A stretch of 64,000 bases of DNA from Saturnia japonica (taxonomy: Eukaryota > Arthropoda > Insecta > Lepidoptera > Saturniidae). The stretch covers positions 8,181,705 to 8,245,704 of the forward strand of contig CM065334.1 of the NCBI GenBank assembly GCA_033032175.1. Reading direction: 5' to 3'. The translations under genes were made by a program, and so were the position numbers. Positions 1-11,265 of this stretch are shown in pieces (the stretch's first letter is position 1; every line of letters starts with the position of its first letter). The notes under the pieces were generated by a model. It was not told where the DNA came from. It saw nothing but the letters and a program-made list of their open reading frames with translations, and searched no databases.

Positions 1-329
1 TTCTGTTATTTCTGTAGTTTTTGTCTACATTCATGAGTCATATTAAGAAACTTATTTTATATACTTTTAATAACTATTGTTTTATGGTAATATTTTAATT
101 CTTATGATCATTTAATTGTAATAATGTTCCATTTTGTATTTCCTTTTTTCTGGTTTCACTTTTAGTTACATGCGCTCCGTCTTTCTTTTATTGAATGGCA
201 ACTGTTCGTACTGTTATTACACATTTCAGCCAAAGTCAATGTTAAACAATAAGTATTTACCCAAATGTAATTATCTATCTTGCAATATTCAAACATAGCT
301 TCAACAAGATCGAGGCTCCATTTTTAAAA
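1..329. other. Intergenic, no feature seen
   Basis: AT-rich sequence without a coding segment, repeat end or RNA gene that I can recognise. Confidence 0.5.
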
Positions 330-520
330 TTTTACAGGGAGTTTTATGTGAACTTAAAATGCATGTTCCCAGTTAGGTATTTATAATCCACTTGTGCAAA
401 ATAACCAAACTACATCACGTAAAATGTCGCCAAAATTACACAATATAGAGCCAACATAAGGTATGAATTAAAATAAAAACCACCACAACACTTCAAGATC
501 CTGCCGAAATTCCTAGGTCT
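330..520 (-). repeat. Dispersed repeat family C, copy 1
   Basis: Shares a long stretch (TATAATCCAC..., ACCACAACA..., CTTCAAGATCC) with copies at 11556-11880, 21367-21690, 24765-24985 and 46985-47325. This copy is in reverse orientation. No coding capacity is visible, so it is probably a non-autonomous element. The family was recognised only by comparison within this window. Confidence 0.6.
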
Positions 521-1603
521 GAGGTTTTAAAACAATGCATAAAGCCGGTCCTAAGCCCGTGAAGTATGAAGGGAAAGTTTTATGGCATGTTAATATTTGT
601 AAATCTCAATAAGAATAAATATTATGTAATCCTTACGTTTCTTTTATTTTAAGACTCAGTTTGATAAATCTGGTAAAATGATCGCCGTCGCAAAAATATC
701 GATAAAAACCGGTAATTTGTTTAGTAAAATACCGATTGACACCAAAAATACATCACTAGTTTACTTATTTACCGTAAAGTACCGATTTAAATGTATGATT
801 CCATCACTAACGTAATTTGACAAGTCCCATATATACAAATATAATGAGGGAAAGAGAGAGGTAGCGGACGGCTCATTAGGCCACTTCAAGAGTAAATGCG
901 ATGGAGATATCAATCATGAATGAAATGTATAAATTGGTATCTATAGAAAGTTGTGTATGTGTATCGTCTGTGAATATGTGTAAATCACCTCGCTAACGAA
1001 ACAAAACGATTGTTCTAAGATGGTCGTCTATCCTCTGGTTATTGGTCTATGCCTCTGGTTATTGGTCTATGCTCGTGTGGTGTATTGTGCTGGTGGTGTT
1101 TAGTCCGAAATAAATAATTAAAACAATATTTTTATCGCAATTAACATATATTTTCTGTTCTATGTATGCTGTTTAGATGATCGGTAAGCGAATTTTTAAT
1201 TATTTTTGATATTATTTTGAACTTTTATTTATTCTTGTTTATTTATTCAGGCCGTGTAAGTAAGGGAACAAAATAATTTTCCTGTTTAAGTCGACCCGTA
1301 TGTGAACTTTAGTGATAATAAATCATAATAAATAATAATGTTGATATAAAAGTGGACATTTCCTTTTTATCTATCATCATACCGTGTCGGTATTGGCGTA
1401 TGTAGAAAGAATTGAGTGCCACTTTTGCTTTTTTCAGAGTCGTAAATTACTATAAATTAAGTTCGGTCGAAATGTTCTAAGTACACTTTTGTCGTAAGTT
1501 CTTATATTTTACTAGCTTCCACTTATAGCTTCGCTTGTGAAGATTATAAGAGTTAATATGGTTTTTAATTATTATTTATTGAATGTATGCGCTGTTATCT
1601 CTA
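521..1603. other. Intergenic, no gene seen
   Basis: No supported coding region. The only structure noticed is a short tandem duplication at 1032-1071. Confidence 0.5.
1032..1071. repeat. 20-bp tandem duplication
   Basis: The 20-base unit cctctggttattggtctatg occurs twice head to tail (1032-1051 and 1052-1071). Confidence 0.85.
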
Positions 1604-2176
1604 CTAATATTATAAAGCTGAAGAGTTTGTTTGTTTGTTTGGTTGAACGCGCTAATCTGAGGAACTATGTACTGGGTTGAATGGAAAAATATTTTGGTGT
1701 TGGATAGCCCATTTATCGAGGAAGGATATATTACATCACGCTACGACCAATAGGAGCAAAAACGGGGGAAAATTATTCCTTTTGATAGCTTCCACTGTGT
1801 GCGCTGCGTAAATGGTGAAAGTTACGCAACAAAAGCGTGTGACAGAATTGTTATTTTTTTAAAGTTCTAAAAAAAATTCAGCGATTGCAGATGTATTATA
1901 TCTTTTGAGGTTTACTCAATATAACCTTTTTTATGGTAATAAAATTTGTTCTAAATTACTGAATTATTTGCGAAGGCTTTTATGGAAACATGGTAATAAT
2001 CCTTATTGAAATAAATACGTTATTCATCACAAGTATTTAATTTGGAACAAAGTTGCCCTTTACAGTAATTAATTTAAATGAATATCTTAGGAGATATCAC
2101 AGTTTAAAAATAACTCGGCAGCAAAATAATGATCAAGTACCGCGCGTGCATTTTTATTAAGCAGAATGATTTGGGA

Positions 2177-2297
2177 TTTTTTTTTTGAACTGACTACACT
2201 GTTAGCGTTAGGGGCCTTATCCTAAAACAGAGCCGCTGCGGCTTTTACAGCTTCACCGGACTTGGGGTCGAGCGCTTAGGCCACTCAGCCGCGAAAG
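2177..2297 (-). mobile_element. 5'-truncated jockey-like LINE, 3' tail (copy 1)
   Basis: A poly(T) run on the + strand (poly(A) of the element) is followed by GAACTGACTACACTGTTAGC, the same 3' end found at 2322 and at 63648. Only the last ~110 bp of the element are present. It is flanked by the target duplication TGATTTGGG(A/G) at 2167-2176 and 2298-2307. Confidence 0.75.
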
Positions 2298-2307
2298 TGA
2301 TTTGGGG

Positions 2308-3330
2308 TTTTTTTTTTTTTTAGAACTGACTACACTGTTAGCCTTAGGGGCCCTATCCTAAAACAGAGCCGCTGCGGCTTTTACAGCTTCACCGGACTTG
2401 GGGGCGAGCGCTTAGGGCACTCAGCCGCGAAAGTTTGTGACGACCTGCACGAGGGTGCCAGAGTGGCCGAACCTCGGCTCGGGCGGTCGTCGCGATTGCG
2501 AAAAGGTCGCGATTTAACTAATTCCCTAATCCTACGAGAATTCTAACTAACTAACATATACTCATATGCACGTTCCCTTCCTCCTGGGAGGAAGGAGTGG
2601 ACCATGCGTATGTGTATTTAATAATCGGAATGGTTTTTCTACACTAACTAGCGCATTAGTTTAACTAGCGCAAAAAAAGAAAAAAAAAAGGTCCCTTACA
2701 GAACCTATGTGCCTGTGTGGTGTGCACGTGTGTGTGTTCATACGTGTGTAATGATGTATGTGGGTAGCTAAGTGTTGCACGTATAGTGTCACTTTGTATT
2801 GTGCGGGCGCCTGCCTGACCCAAGGGTTTCACACCGAGGAACGGACCTAGGCTTGGGTTGCCGCTAGAGAGGGTGGACGTGACGGGTGTGCGGGAGCGAA
2901 GTTAACCGCCCGTCCTCTGCGGAGAGAACGGTGGTTACGCGGGCGTGGGCGGTGGCCCGCTCTGTTTGGAGAGACAGTGGCGTAGAACGCGTTAGCTGTT
3001 TCGGTTTGGTCGAGCGGGTCAGTGAATATATTACGCGGCCGGCGTTTTCTCCGGCAGGCGTTGGGGTCGGGAACATAAGAAACTGCCGCTTTTATTAGGG
3101 GATTCGCGTGGTTCGACGCGGTGTCTAAATAAGAGCGAGAAAGGTGTTTGGCATAGGCATGTATCGAAGGAAGGTCCATATCTCTATGGAGATCCTCCAT
3201 ACGAACATACCAAGGGGCGCCGGTAAGGCGGTGAAGAAACTTATTCTGGATAGCTTGTATTCGTTCCCAATTATATTTTGACATATGTGCGAACACAACG
3301 CAGCTATATGTCATAATCGGTCGGAGGAAG
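2308..3330 (-). mobile_element. 5'-truncated jockey-like LINE, about 1 kb (copy 2)
   Basis: The insertion starts with poly(T) at 2308-2321 and the same 3' untranslated end as copy 1. It ends at 3330, followed by the target duplication TGATTTGGGA at 3331-3340. The internal end carries the C-terminal part of a reverse-transcriptase ORF (see 2847-3330). The element is truncated at its 5' end, as is normal for target-primed reverse transcription. Confidence 0.8.
2847..3330 (-). pseudogene. C-terminal fragment of a LINE (jockey-clade-like) ORF2
   Basis: The minus-strand frame contains LRPIMTYSCVVFAH, LHRLTGAPWYVRMEDLHRD, HANPLIKAAVSY and RPRNIFTDPLD. This is the region after the reverse-transcriptase domain in jockey-type non-LTR retrotransposons (compare the family pattern GAPWFVRNxDLHxDL). 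The open frame runs on upstream into the host repeat (to 3377), so its apparent N-terminus is not part of the element. The endonuclease and catalytic RT motifs are absent, so it is a dead 5'-truncated copy. Confidence 0.8.
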
Positions 3331-3420
3331 TGATTTGGGAGTCTGGCTGCACCTTTAATACAGTGCCCACGAGCCACTCTCTCTTATATGACGCAGACGA
3401 TGTTGCGCGGGTCAGCTAGT

Positions 3421-4195
3421 GTGAGATAAGTCTATTGTTTCTACACAAACTGTGCATACAGTGTAGTGTCCGACCGAAACAGGATTGTCCGCCGAAACCG
3501 AAACCTAAGACATGCTAAAATTTTTAATTATGTATAATGAAATAAAATATATTTTTACCCGATTGCGAAAAAGGAGAGAGCTTTTCGAGCATATGTATGT
3601 ATGTATGTCTTTTTCTTAGTCACGCTACCTACGGCTTGATGGACTTTACCAATCGAGGTGTCGTTAGATTCGAGAATGGTGGGAGTGACATAGATAATAT
3701 AATATTTAAGCACGGCGTCTGGGAATCAAGTAATAAGTAAAAATAGTTGTTTTTTTTTTTTGTCAAGTGTTTTTGTCGCAGTCGGTTTGCTTGTTTCCTT
3801 TTTAATAATTTAGCTTGTTACCTAATGTTGTGAGTATTTATACATACAAGTATACAGACAGTTAACCCACGTCATATGAAATAAAAAAAAGATTCTTTAT
3901 TATATGTTTTATTAACAACTGTTATGTTTAGCTATTAGTATATTATATTATAGCTGTTAGTCTGCGTTGTTTGTTATATTGACACGATGGCAAGAAAATA
4001 CATTACTGATCACGTAGTGCCTATTAAAAGTTGTATTTTCTTAAATGTCAATAAGTTTTGTGAATGAAGATATCATAATATTTTTTTAAGTTATGGACCA
4101 AGTATCTAAGGAGTAAAAAAAATATTAATCTAAACCTATCCAGTGGCTTATGCCACTTTTGCGTGATGTGCTCACAACGCGGTAACAACGCGAAC
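3421..4195. other. Intergenic, no gene seen
   Basis: AT-rich. A short ATGT/TATG run near 3592-3608 and sequence around 3610-3710 resemble an inverted block near 38400-38530 (GTGACATAG/CTATGTCAC context), so part of this is probably an old repeat. No coding evidence. Confidence 0.4.
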
Positions 4196-4520
4196 GTAGC
4201 GATCGCCCTAAGCTCGAAATTCGACCAGCGACTTTATGGTCATAGACTATTTTCTGTTTGACATTTGCAGTATTCATATGAACCTAAACAATGAGTATTA
4301 TCTACATCACTCGCTGTCACTTTTCGTTGAGTGACAAAGTCAATATTTTGGGGGGTCTAAGTTCAATGGCACTGGTCAGGTTAGGATTCGCAGTATTAAT
4401 TTATTTTATTTAATATATTAGTAACAGATATTATAGATAAGTTTTAGCTTTCTGCACTCCTTCTCCATATAAACTTTAACCATGCCAAATCTCACAGACT
4501 TCCGTGCACGCAATACGATT
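4196..4520 (+). repeat. Dispersed repeat family B, copy 1
   Basis: The unit is about 330 bp and starts near GCGATCGCCCTAAG with GAAATTCGACCAGCGAC. It continues through TTGAGTGACAAAGTCAATA and ends near CACGCAATACG. Other copies: 5718-6020, 9255-9600, 15240-15572 (reverse), 26130-26385 (reverse) and 61688-61803 (partial). No coding capacity. Confidence 0.75.
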
Positions 4521-4529
4521 TTTCATGGA

Positions 4530-4690
4530 TGCTCCGCTCCTATTGGTCGTAGTGTGATGTTATATAGCCTAAGCCTTGCTCGACAAATGGGCTATCCAAA
4601 ACTAAAATAACTTTTCCATTCGAACTAGTAGTTCCTTGAATTAGCGCTTTCAAACAAACAAACTCTTCAGTTTTATAATAGCATGGTAAC
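4530..4690 (-). repeat. Partial copy of repeat family R
   Basis: Contains GCTCCTATTGGTCGTAGTGT and the reverse of the TGAAGAGTTTGTTTG end, matching 1604-1775 and 56770-56935. Only the end segment is present. Confidence 0.65.
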
Positions 4691-4800
4691 TTTAACACCC
4701 CGCCGCGGAATATGCACAAGACGACGCTGTACCAACATAACTTACCCATAAAGCTATCGAGGGAAAAATTAGACTTCAATACATTATACAACATTCAACT

Positions 4801-5022
4801 TCAAAGGTTGCAGAAATAGTGGGCAAAGTAAAAGAGTCCAGACTGAGATGGTACGGTCATGTACTCCGACGAAAAGATGACCATGTCGTGAAAAAGTACC
4901 TTTTCATGACTAAAAAGAATAAGGAAAGTGGAATACCTCAAACAACTTGGATGACGAAGATCCAGAAGGACATGAGAGAGGGACTTGCGGAAGATGACGC
5001 ACGAGACCGAAGCAAATGGTAA
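4801..5022 (+). pseudogene. C-terminal fragment of an RTE-like LINE ORF
   Basis: The + frame reads AEIVGKVKESRLRWYGHVLR, then IPQTTWMTKIQKDMR and DDARDRSKW before a stop. The pattern 'RLRWxGHVxRR ... W...I..D.. ... A.DR.KW' is the typical tail of RTE-type and related insect LINE ORFs. Only the last ~70 residues are present, with no RT domain upstream. Confidence 0.75.
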
Positions 5023-5029
5023 AAATAAA

Positions 5030-5717
5030 AGTCGATCCCGCGTAACTGGAAAAGGCGAGGCCAAAGTAGATACAACATTAAAATTAACAGGTACCATCGT
5101 TAGTCGAGCTACTGTAATAATAGAATAAAATTGACAACCCTACGTTCAAGACACGTCCGCGTCGTTGCCCTTTCGAACTAAATCTGTGTCAGGTTTTTTC
5201 CTCGAAGTAGGAAGGTAAGGTCCGTTAGCGTCCTGGTAGATGTAGACCATTGCACTTACAGAAATGCACTAAGTAAAAACGGAGACCTTATTCAAATGTA
5301 GACCGAGTCAGGGTCGCAATTAGGTAATCGTGGGTCACTTGTTTTAGACTATAAATATCTATGTTAATAAATGTGTTGTTATGACTGTACAGGTTATATT
5401 TTTTTCAAAGTTTTATATAAATGACACTGGTAAAAAAATGCCCTTAAAAAGTTTTTTGGCTGTCTGTTGGTCTATTTGTTTGTCTGGATAACTGTTTTAA
5501 CATTCAGTTGCAAGATTTGACCCATAATAACGAAGCAATTTACGATTGTGTATTTGATGTTAATCATTACTTTGGTTATTAAATTGTTTTTAAAATTCCA
5601 TCAGATTTTATGGCACACTTGTTTTTCACCCATTGCTTTGTTCGCTTATACGTTACGATTTTACTTAGTTTAGTGTTTAGTTCAATTTATGTCGTTAAGT
5701 TTTTAAGTATTTATACT
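5030..5717. other. Intergenic, nothing recognised
   Basis: No open frame with family resemblance and no repeat shared with the rest of the window was noticed here. Confidence 0.4.
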
Positions 5718-6020
5718 AGCGGTCGTCCAATGATCGAAATTCGACCAGCGACTTTTTAATCATAGACTATATTCTTTTTGACATTTGCAGTATGAACCTA
5801 AACAATGAATATTATATCACTTGCTGTCACTTTTCATTGAGTGACAATGTCAATATTTTGGGGGTCTAAGTTCAATGGCACTGGTCAGGTTAGGATTCGC
5901 AGTATTAAATTTTAGCTTTCTGCGCTCCTTCACCATATAAACTTTAATCATGTCAAATCTCCGTTTTCCGTGCACGCTATTGACGCTTAAAAAGGGGTAT
6001 AAAGTTTTTGGGTCACGTAT
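5718..6020 (+). repeat. Dispersed repeat family B, copy 2
   Basis: Shares GATCGAAATTCGACCAGCG, the TTGAGTGACAATGTCAATA core and the CTTAAAAAGGGGTA end with the other family B copies. It is slightly shorter than copies 1 and 3 (an internal AT-rich stretch is missing). Confidence 0.7.
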
Positions 6021-7136
6021 TAATGTAATGATTAATATAATAAAGCGGAAGATTTTTTGTTTCTTTTTGTATATGATAGATAGCCAGTCTCACGAGGAAT
6101 AGTATTGGCTATCTAACATTAGGCTGCATCTCTCAGTTAGCCTTCAATATTGATTTTTCTTAAGTGAGTCGCAGGTGGAAGCCCTTCCGAGCTGCTCTAT
6201 TTGCGTGTAATACAAATACAATGTTCTACAAATATATTGGTCCTTAGTATATCTAAAAAAAGTCCCCGATAGCATATGCCTGTATCTTATACATAAGCCA
6301 CAATAAGGTATTTTGTGGCAATTGTTAAAAATTAAAAAGTGATTTATGAACATTATTTTTAAACATGGGATATTTAATCCTTACGAACAAAAGTTACTTC
6401 ATCATAAAGACAATTTTATGAAGTAAAATTTTGTTCTATACAGTATTTTATTTGGACACAGCTTAGGAGATAATGAAAATACAAATACAAAAAAAGTCTC
6501 TCTGTGTGTTTGTCCGTTTATGTTCTATTCATGCGAGAACCAATTCTCCGATGTACATGGTTTTTATTTCAATTCATACTTATGTTATCTTGCTTTGTTA
6601 TAAGATGTATTTTGTTACGTAAAGTAACGTACGAAATAAGTAGTGACGATAGTGGTCTATCATTCCGGAAAGAAGATGCTTTTGGGGCGTTTAAAAAATG
6701 GCGTATACTAAGTAAACCATAAGATATACATCAAAAACCTGCTCCACCAGCCTTGTGGACTTTGGAGTCGACAATATTTTATCAGGAGAGATAGTTTATA
6801 AAAATGAAATGTTTCGAAATATCCTATTTTGTTGTAAAGAGTTTACAAGGGTAAATAATTTTCAAGTATATATGCGATAAATAAAGATAGACAAACATAT
6901 TTCAAGTGTTTGACCTAATATTTTAAATGCATTTCGTAATGACATAGATAGCGCTGAGCTGTTGACCGTGCCTTCAGCCCTTTAAGTGACTAAACCGTTT
7001 TAATTATGATCATGCACTCAAAGAGAAGAGAGTGACAGGTATATTTCAGAAATGGGAGTCGCTTTGAAGCTCAATTTTTTTACATACTTTATAGGTTTAC
7101 CTGAGTTACCTGATGTTATCTGATTATCTGGCCCGA
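6021..7136. other. Intergenic upstream of gene 1, minor repeat
   Basis: No gene is supported. A short stretch at about 6495-6560 (GTCTCTCTGTGTG... TTCATGCGAGAACC) resembles 9625-9690 and is probably a decayed repeat. A non-coding first exon and promoter of gene 1 may lie here, because its first coding exon begins behind a splice acceptor, but I could not place them. Confidence 0.35.
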
Positions 7137-7260
7137 GATGTTGACACGCTAAGCCTAGTGGAAGACAGGCTCTCAAGTGCAGCTACCGGAACATACCTGT
7201 TAGTGTTTGGCGACAGACAGACAGACAGCACTATGTTTTCCTTCACCGAAAGCTCAATGT
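7137..7260 (+). repeat. Dispersed SINE-like repeat family F, copy 1
   Basis: Shares the order CTAAGCCTAGTGGAAGAC, AGTGCAGCTACC, TGTTTGGCGACA and TTTTCCTTCACCGAAAG with partial copies at 13441-13600, 24440-24600, 30325-30430, 34640-34770 and 37850-37990 (reverse). Some copies end with GGGATTCGAAC, the complement of a pol III B box, so it may be a tRNA-derived SINE. Confidence 0.55.
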
Positions 7261-7311
7261 TCATTTTAGAGTTTAAAACTTAATAACACTATTGTTTTTT
7301 TCCAGGCAGCT

Positions 7312-7413
7312 ATGTTGAAGACAAGTCTTCTACTGGTCATGGCGGCCGTCGCATCGTCTATTCCCATCAATGATAAAATTACACCAAGAGATGGAGAAGC
7401 TTGTGGCTATGAG
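7312..7413 (+). CDS. Gene 1 exon 1: signal peptide
   Basis: ATG is 7 nt behind a TTTTTCCAG acceptor (7305), so an upstream untranslated exon is implied. The start [16 protein letters not shown] is a hydrophobic secretion signal, followed by [18 protein letters not shown]. The donor is GAG|gtaagt and the exon ends in phase 0. Secretion or lysosomal routing fits a LAM-type enzyme. Confidence 0.88.
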
Positions 7414-10400
7414 GTAAGTTTGTTTCTCTTTCTACGTCTAAGGGGAGTCTTTATTATGTACAAGAAAAATTATTTTGAATTAATTTTGGGGTTAATTGAC
7501 ATGTTTAAGATATGATACAGCTTGCTAAGCACACCTGGTGCACCCTGAAGAGAAACGGACGAGAAAATACCTTTAGAGGTGCGTCAGGGCTTTACAATAG
7601 GGTTGACAAAAAAAAACTATTTTTTTTACATCTCACATAAAAATAATGTTAATTTATCACGTTTAAAGAATTCTCACCGAAAAATCAACTCGAAAAAATA
7701 TTTTTTCAAAGGCAAATGTTTATTCGTGACGTTTTATCCATATCATAGACACTACCGTTTAGTGCAATAACATAGTGGATATCAGTTTTTTTGCATTTTT
7801 TAGTTGGTTCGATTCTCGGTATAAGTAAGGTTTTTAGAAAATCTGTGAATAGAGTTATTATTACTTCAGAAAATAAAGTAATGTTTCCTATGAGTAAAAT
7901 TTCTATTTTCAATATTTAATACACTTTTCCTCCATGTCCCGTTCGTTTTTTTCCATCCTGTGTATATATTTTATGGATGTTCAGTTCAGCCATGACTTCT
8001 CTGTTTATGAAGCGTTGGATGATTCTTTTTTTGTTGGAAAGGGTGGGGGTTGGTTTCGAATATATACCAGAAAAATATCAAAATCAGTAAAGTCGGTTTT
8101 CATTTTTCGTTACAATTGTCAAGTTAGTGTGATATAAATTCTCGAACCGGGCTGTTTTGGTCGATTACGGTTCGACACGTTATTAGATTAAGTCATTATC
8201 AGAGACCAACTGTTGTTGTACTAATATAGAATAACTTTTGACCTTTATCTAGAAGAAATGTTGTGTGTACATTATGAAGTCATTACGATTCGATTATAAT
8301 TAAATACGTTCTTCTACGATTACCTACTCTTAAATACTTTGTAGGAAAGATATATTAACAAACACTGACATGAAGATGATTTAATGACTTATACTTAACA
8401 CTAAAGCTTTACCCGTGGCTTCGATCACCTCATAGTTATGTACCATTTTAACTGAATTGATAAATACCAATTTTTATAGATCTAACTTCAAAAATAACGG
8501 CTAGCTAGGAGTTAGGCTTTGTGTCCGATTAATGGCAATAGGCTCGCTCCCTATTACATGTTACATACCCGGCGAACTGTGGGTGTACACCTCTGCCTAA
8601 CACTTCGGGGATACAGGCGTTACGTATAGTGCGCTTATCTCGCGTCGCGCAATTTATCATAGGTTTTTTAGGTAGGATTTCTTTGTTCGCGTATAATTTT
8701 GAATTCATGATATCTTCTAGGGCATTAATTTAAATGTAAAACTGTAAAGGACAATTTTAATCTGCATTAAATGCCCAAGTTAACTAATAAATCAAATAAC
8801 CGTAATCTATACAATGAATAAATATGAAGTGTCTATTTGTAATGTCAAAATAACAGTTTTTTACTAAATGCATATCAAAGTATATATACGATATCTATAA
8901 CAAAAAGCCCATTTTTTTTAAATTTTGTCTCTCTGTCTGTCTGTGTTTGGTCCGGGTAATCTCCGAAACGGTTGGATCGATTTTGACGGGACTTTCACTG
9001 ATAGATAGCTCATGATATAGGGAGTAACTTAGGCTAATTTTATTTTAGAAAACATAATAAGGGTTCCGCACAAATAAAAAAACTGGTCATGGTGAATCAA
9101 TTTGGGCGCTAAAATATAGTATTTAATATATATATATATAGTATATTATATAGTAAACTAACTCTTGACAGGCACACATAGGCACTGTGTCTATACACGC
9201 TTTACGCAGCAAACAAGTTATTTAATAGAACATCTGTGCTATACCTATCTATATGAGCTAGCGATCGCCCTAAGGTCGAAATTCGACTAGCGACTTTTTA
9301 ATCATAGACTATTTTCTGTTTGACATTTGTCGTATTCATGAACAATGAGTATTATCTACATCACTTGCTGTCACTTTTCGTTGAGTGACAATGTCAATAT
9401 TTTGAGGAGTCTAAGTTCAATGGCACTTGTCATGTTAGGATTCGCAGTATTTGTTTATTTAATTTAATATATTAGTAACAGATGTTATAGATACATTTTA
9501 GGTTTCTGCACTCCTTCTCCATATAAACTTTAACCAAGCCAAATCTCACAGTCTTCCATGCACGTAATACGCTTAAAAAGGGGTACAAAGTTTTTTCTTC
9601 ACGTATTAATATATAAATTATAAAACTCAGCGTCTCTCTGTCTGTTCGTCCGTTTATGTTCTTTTCACGTGAGATCCGCTTATCCGATTTACATGTTTTT
9701 ATTTTTATCTCGTGGCTATCTTAATTTTACTTTCTACTAAACGCGCTAAAATAACAATGACTTCAAAAATAAAAACCTATCCACGACAGACCAAGATCTC
9801 GTCTTTAAAAAAAAATATTTACCAATGTTAAGTAGGTATGACAAATACACGTTATAGAATTTAGTTAACAAATGTTCAGTGTAGGTACTGTAATAATTTG
9901 TGAGAACAACCCATAAAAAGGATACATTGACACAACTTAAAACAATCACAAAACATAATAATCTCGTGTAAAACTCGGTGTTGTCTGACTATGGATGGAG
10001 TTGCTAGTTTGCAAAATGTTATCTCCCGATTATTTAATTTTAGAGTTGCCCGGAAACCTCAAGCGACGTGTTGAACGTTCACATCGTACCGCACACGCAC
10101 GACGACGTCGGCTGGCTGAAGACAGTCGATCAGTATTACTATGGCAGTAAGGATTAAATTTATTAAATTTAGGATCTTGAGGCTGGAAGCTGCAAAACAT
10201 TTTCATCAACGAGAAATATTTTTAGGCAAAGAACACGTAAAGCAATTGACAGAATATAAAAGCAACTTCAATGATTTTGTGAAATTCCCTGGTGTATCTT
10301 CGAATTGTGTCCTTCAACTTCGAAGATACAAAAGGGACGTTTTCAAAATTTTTGAAATTTGTTATGTCTTTTATAGTCTTTTCATAAGTTCATTTGGATA

Positions 10401-11223
10401 ATTATCAACCTTCCAAGTTGAAATCTGCCATCAAGAACCAACCAATGTATCCTGGGAGTTGTACTTCTTTAGCAGTTTAGCAGTTTAGTCCACTTCGGCA
10501 CTAAACATCAAAGGCCCTAACTAAAGTTGCCTTTTTTAAATCGTTAATGCTAACAGAAATGGAAACAATTATAAATTGAAATTTAATAACTGTATCATTA
10601 GACTAGTGGTCGTAAGCGCGACTGTTAGGCTCGAGGTACTGGATTCGATTCCCAGGTCAAGCAAAGTGTTGTTGGGGTTTTCTATGAAATTGTCAGTAGT
10701 AGCTAAGAGTTTGACTTTGTGCCCGATTAATGGCAATAGGCTCGGCCCCTATTACATGGAACCTAAAAACATACTCGGCGAACTGTGGGTGTACATTAGT
10801 ACACCTCTGCCTAACCCTTCGGGGATAGAGACGTAATGGTAAAGGCACCCTGGTCATGTTAAACTTTAGCAAATAAAATAATTAAAAAATATCCTTGTGC
10901 AGGTAATAACACGATACAGAAAGCTGGTGTCCAATACATTCTTGATTCCGTTATCCGAGAATTGTGGGAGGACCCGAAAAGAAGGTAAGTGCGTCTGTTT
11001 TGACTTTCGCCAGATGTTGACTTGGAGGTTTTTATTGTGCGCAAATCCGTAAAATACGTTGGTTTTCGTTAATACTCGAATTGTATTAGGCGCGCGAGTT
11101 GAATGCAGAGCTAAGGAATTATTAAAAAAAAAAAAAAAAAACACCTATCTAGGTAAACTTGGAATGTAAAACATTATCTAAATGCAAAGTTTCATTGAAA
11201 TCGTTGGAGCCGTTTCCGAGAAA

Positions 11224-11265
<42 letters not shown>

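Larger units (their letters stand above)
1604..3420 (+). repeat. Dispersed repeat family R, split by LINE insertions
   Basis: Family R runs from TATAAAGCTGAAGAGTTTG to GCGCGGGTCAGCTAGT. In this copy the repeat occupies 1604-2176 and resumes at 3341-3420. The material between is two LINE insertions. The nearly uninterrupted copy at 56163-56935 (reverse strand) shows the undisturbed order and gives a unit length of about 770 bp. Confidence 0.75.

Noticed and set aside
4540..5097. Minus-strand open frames of 84 and 98 codons
   Set aside because: They overlap repeat R and the antisense of the LINE ORF tail at 4801-5022, so they are shadows.
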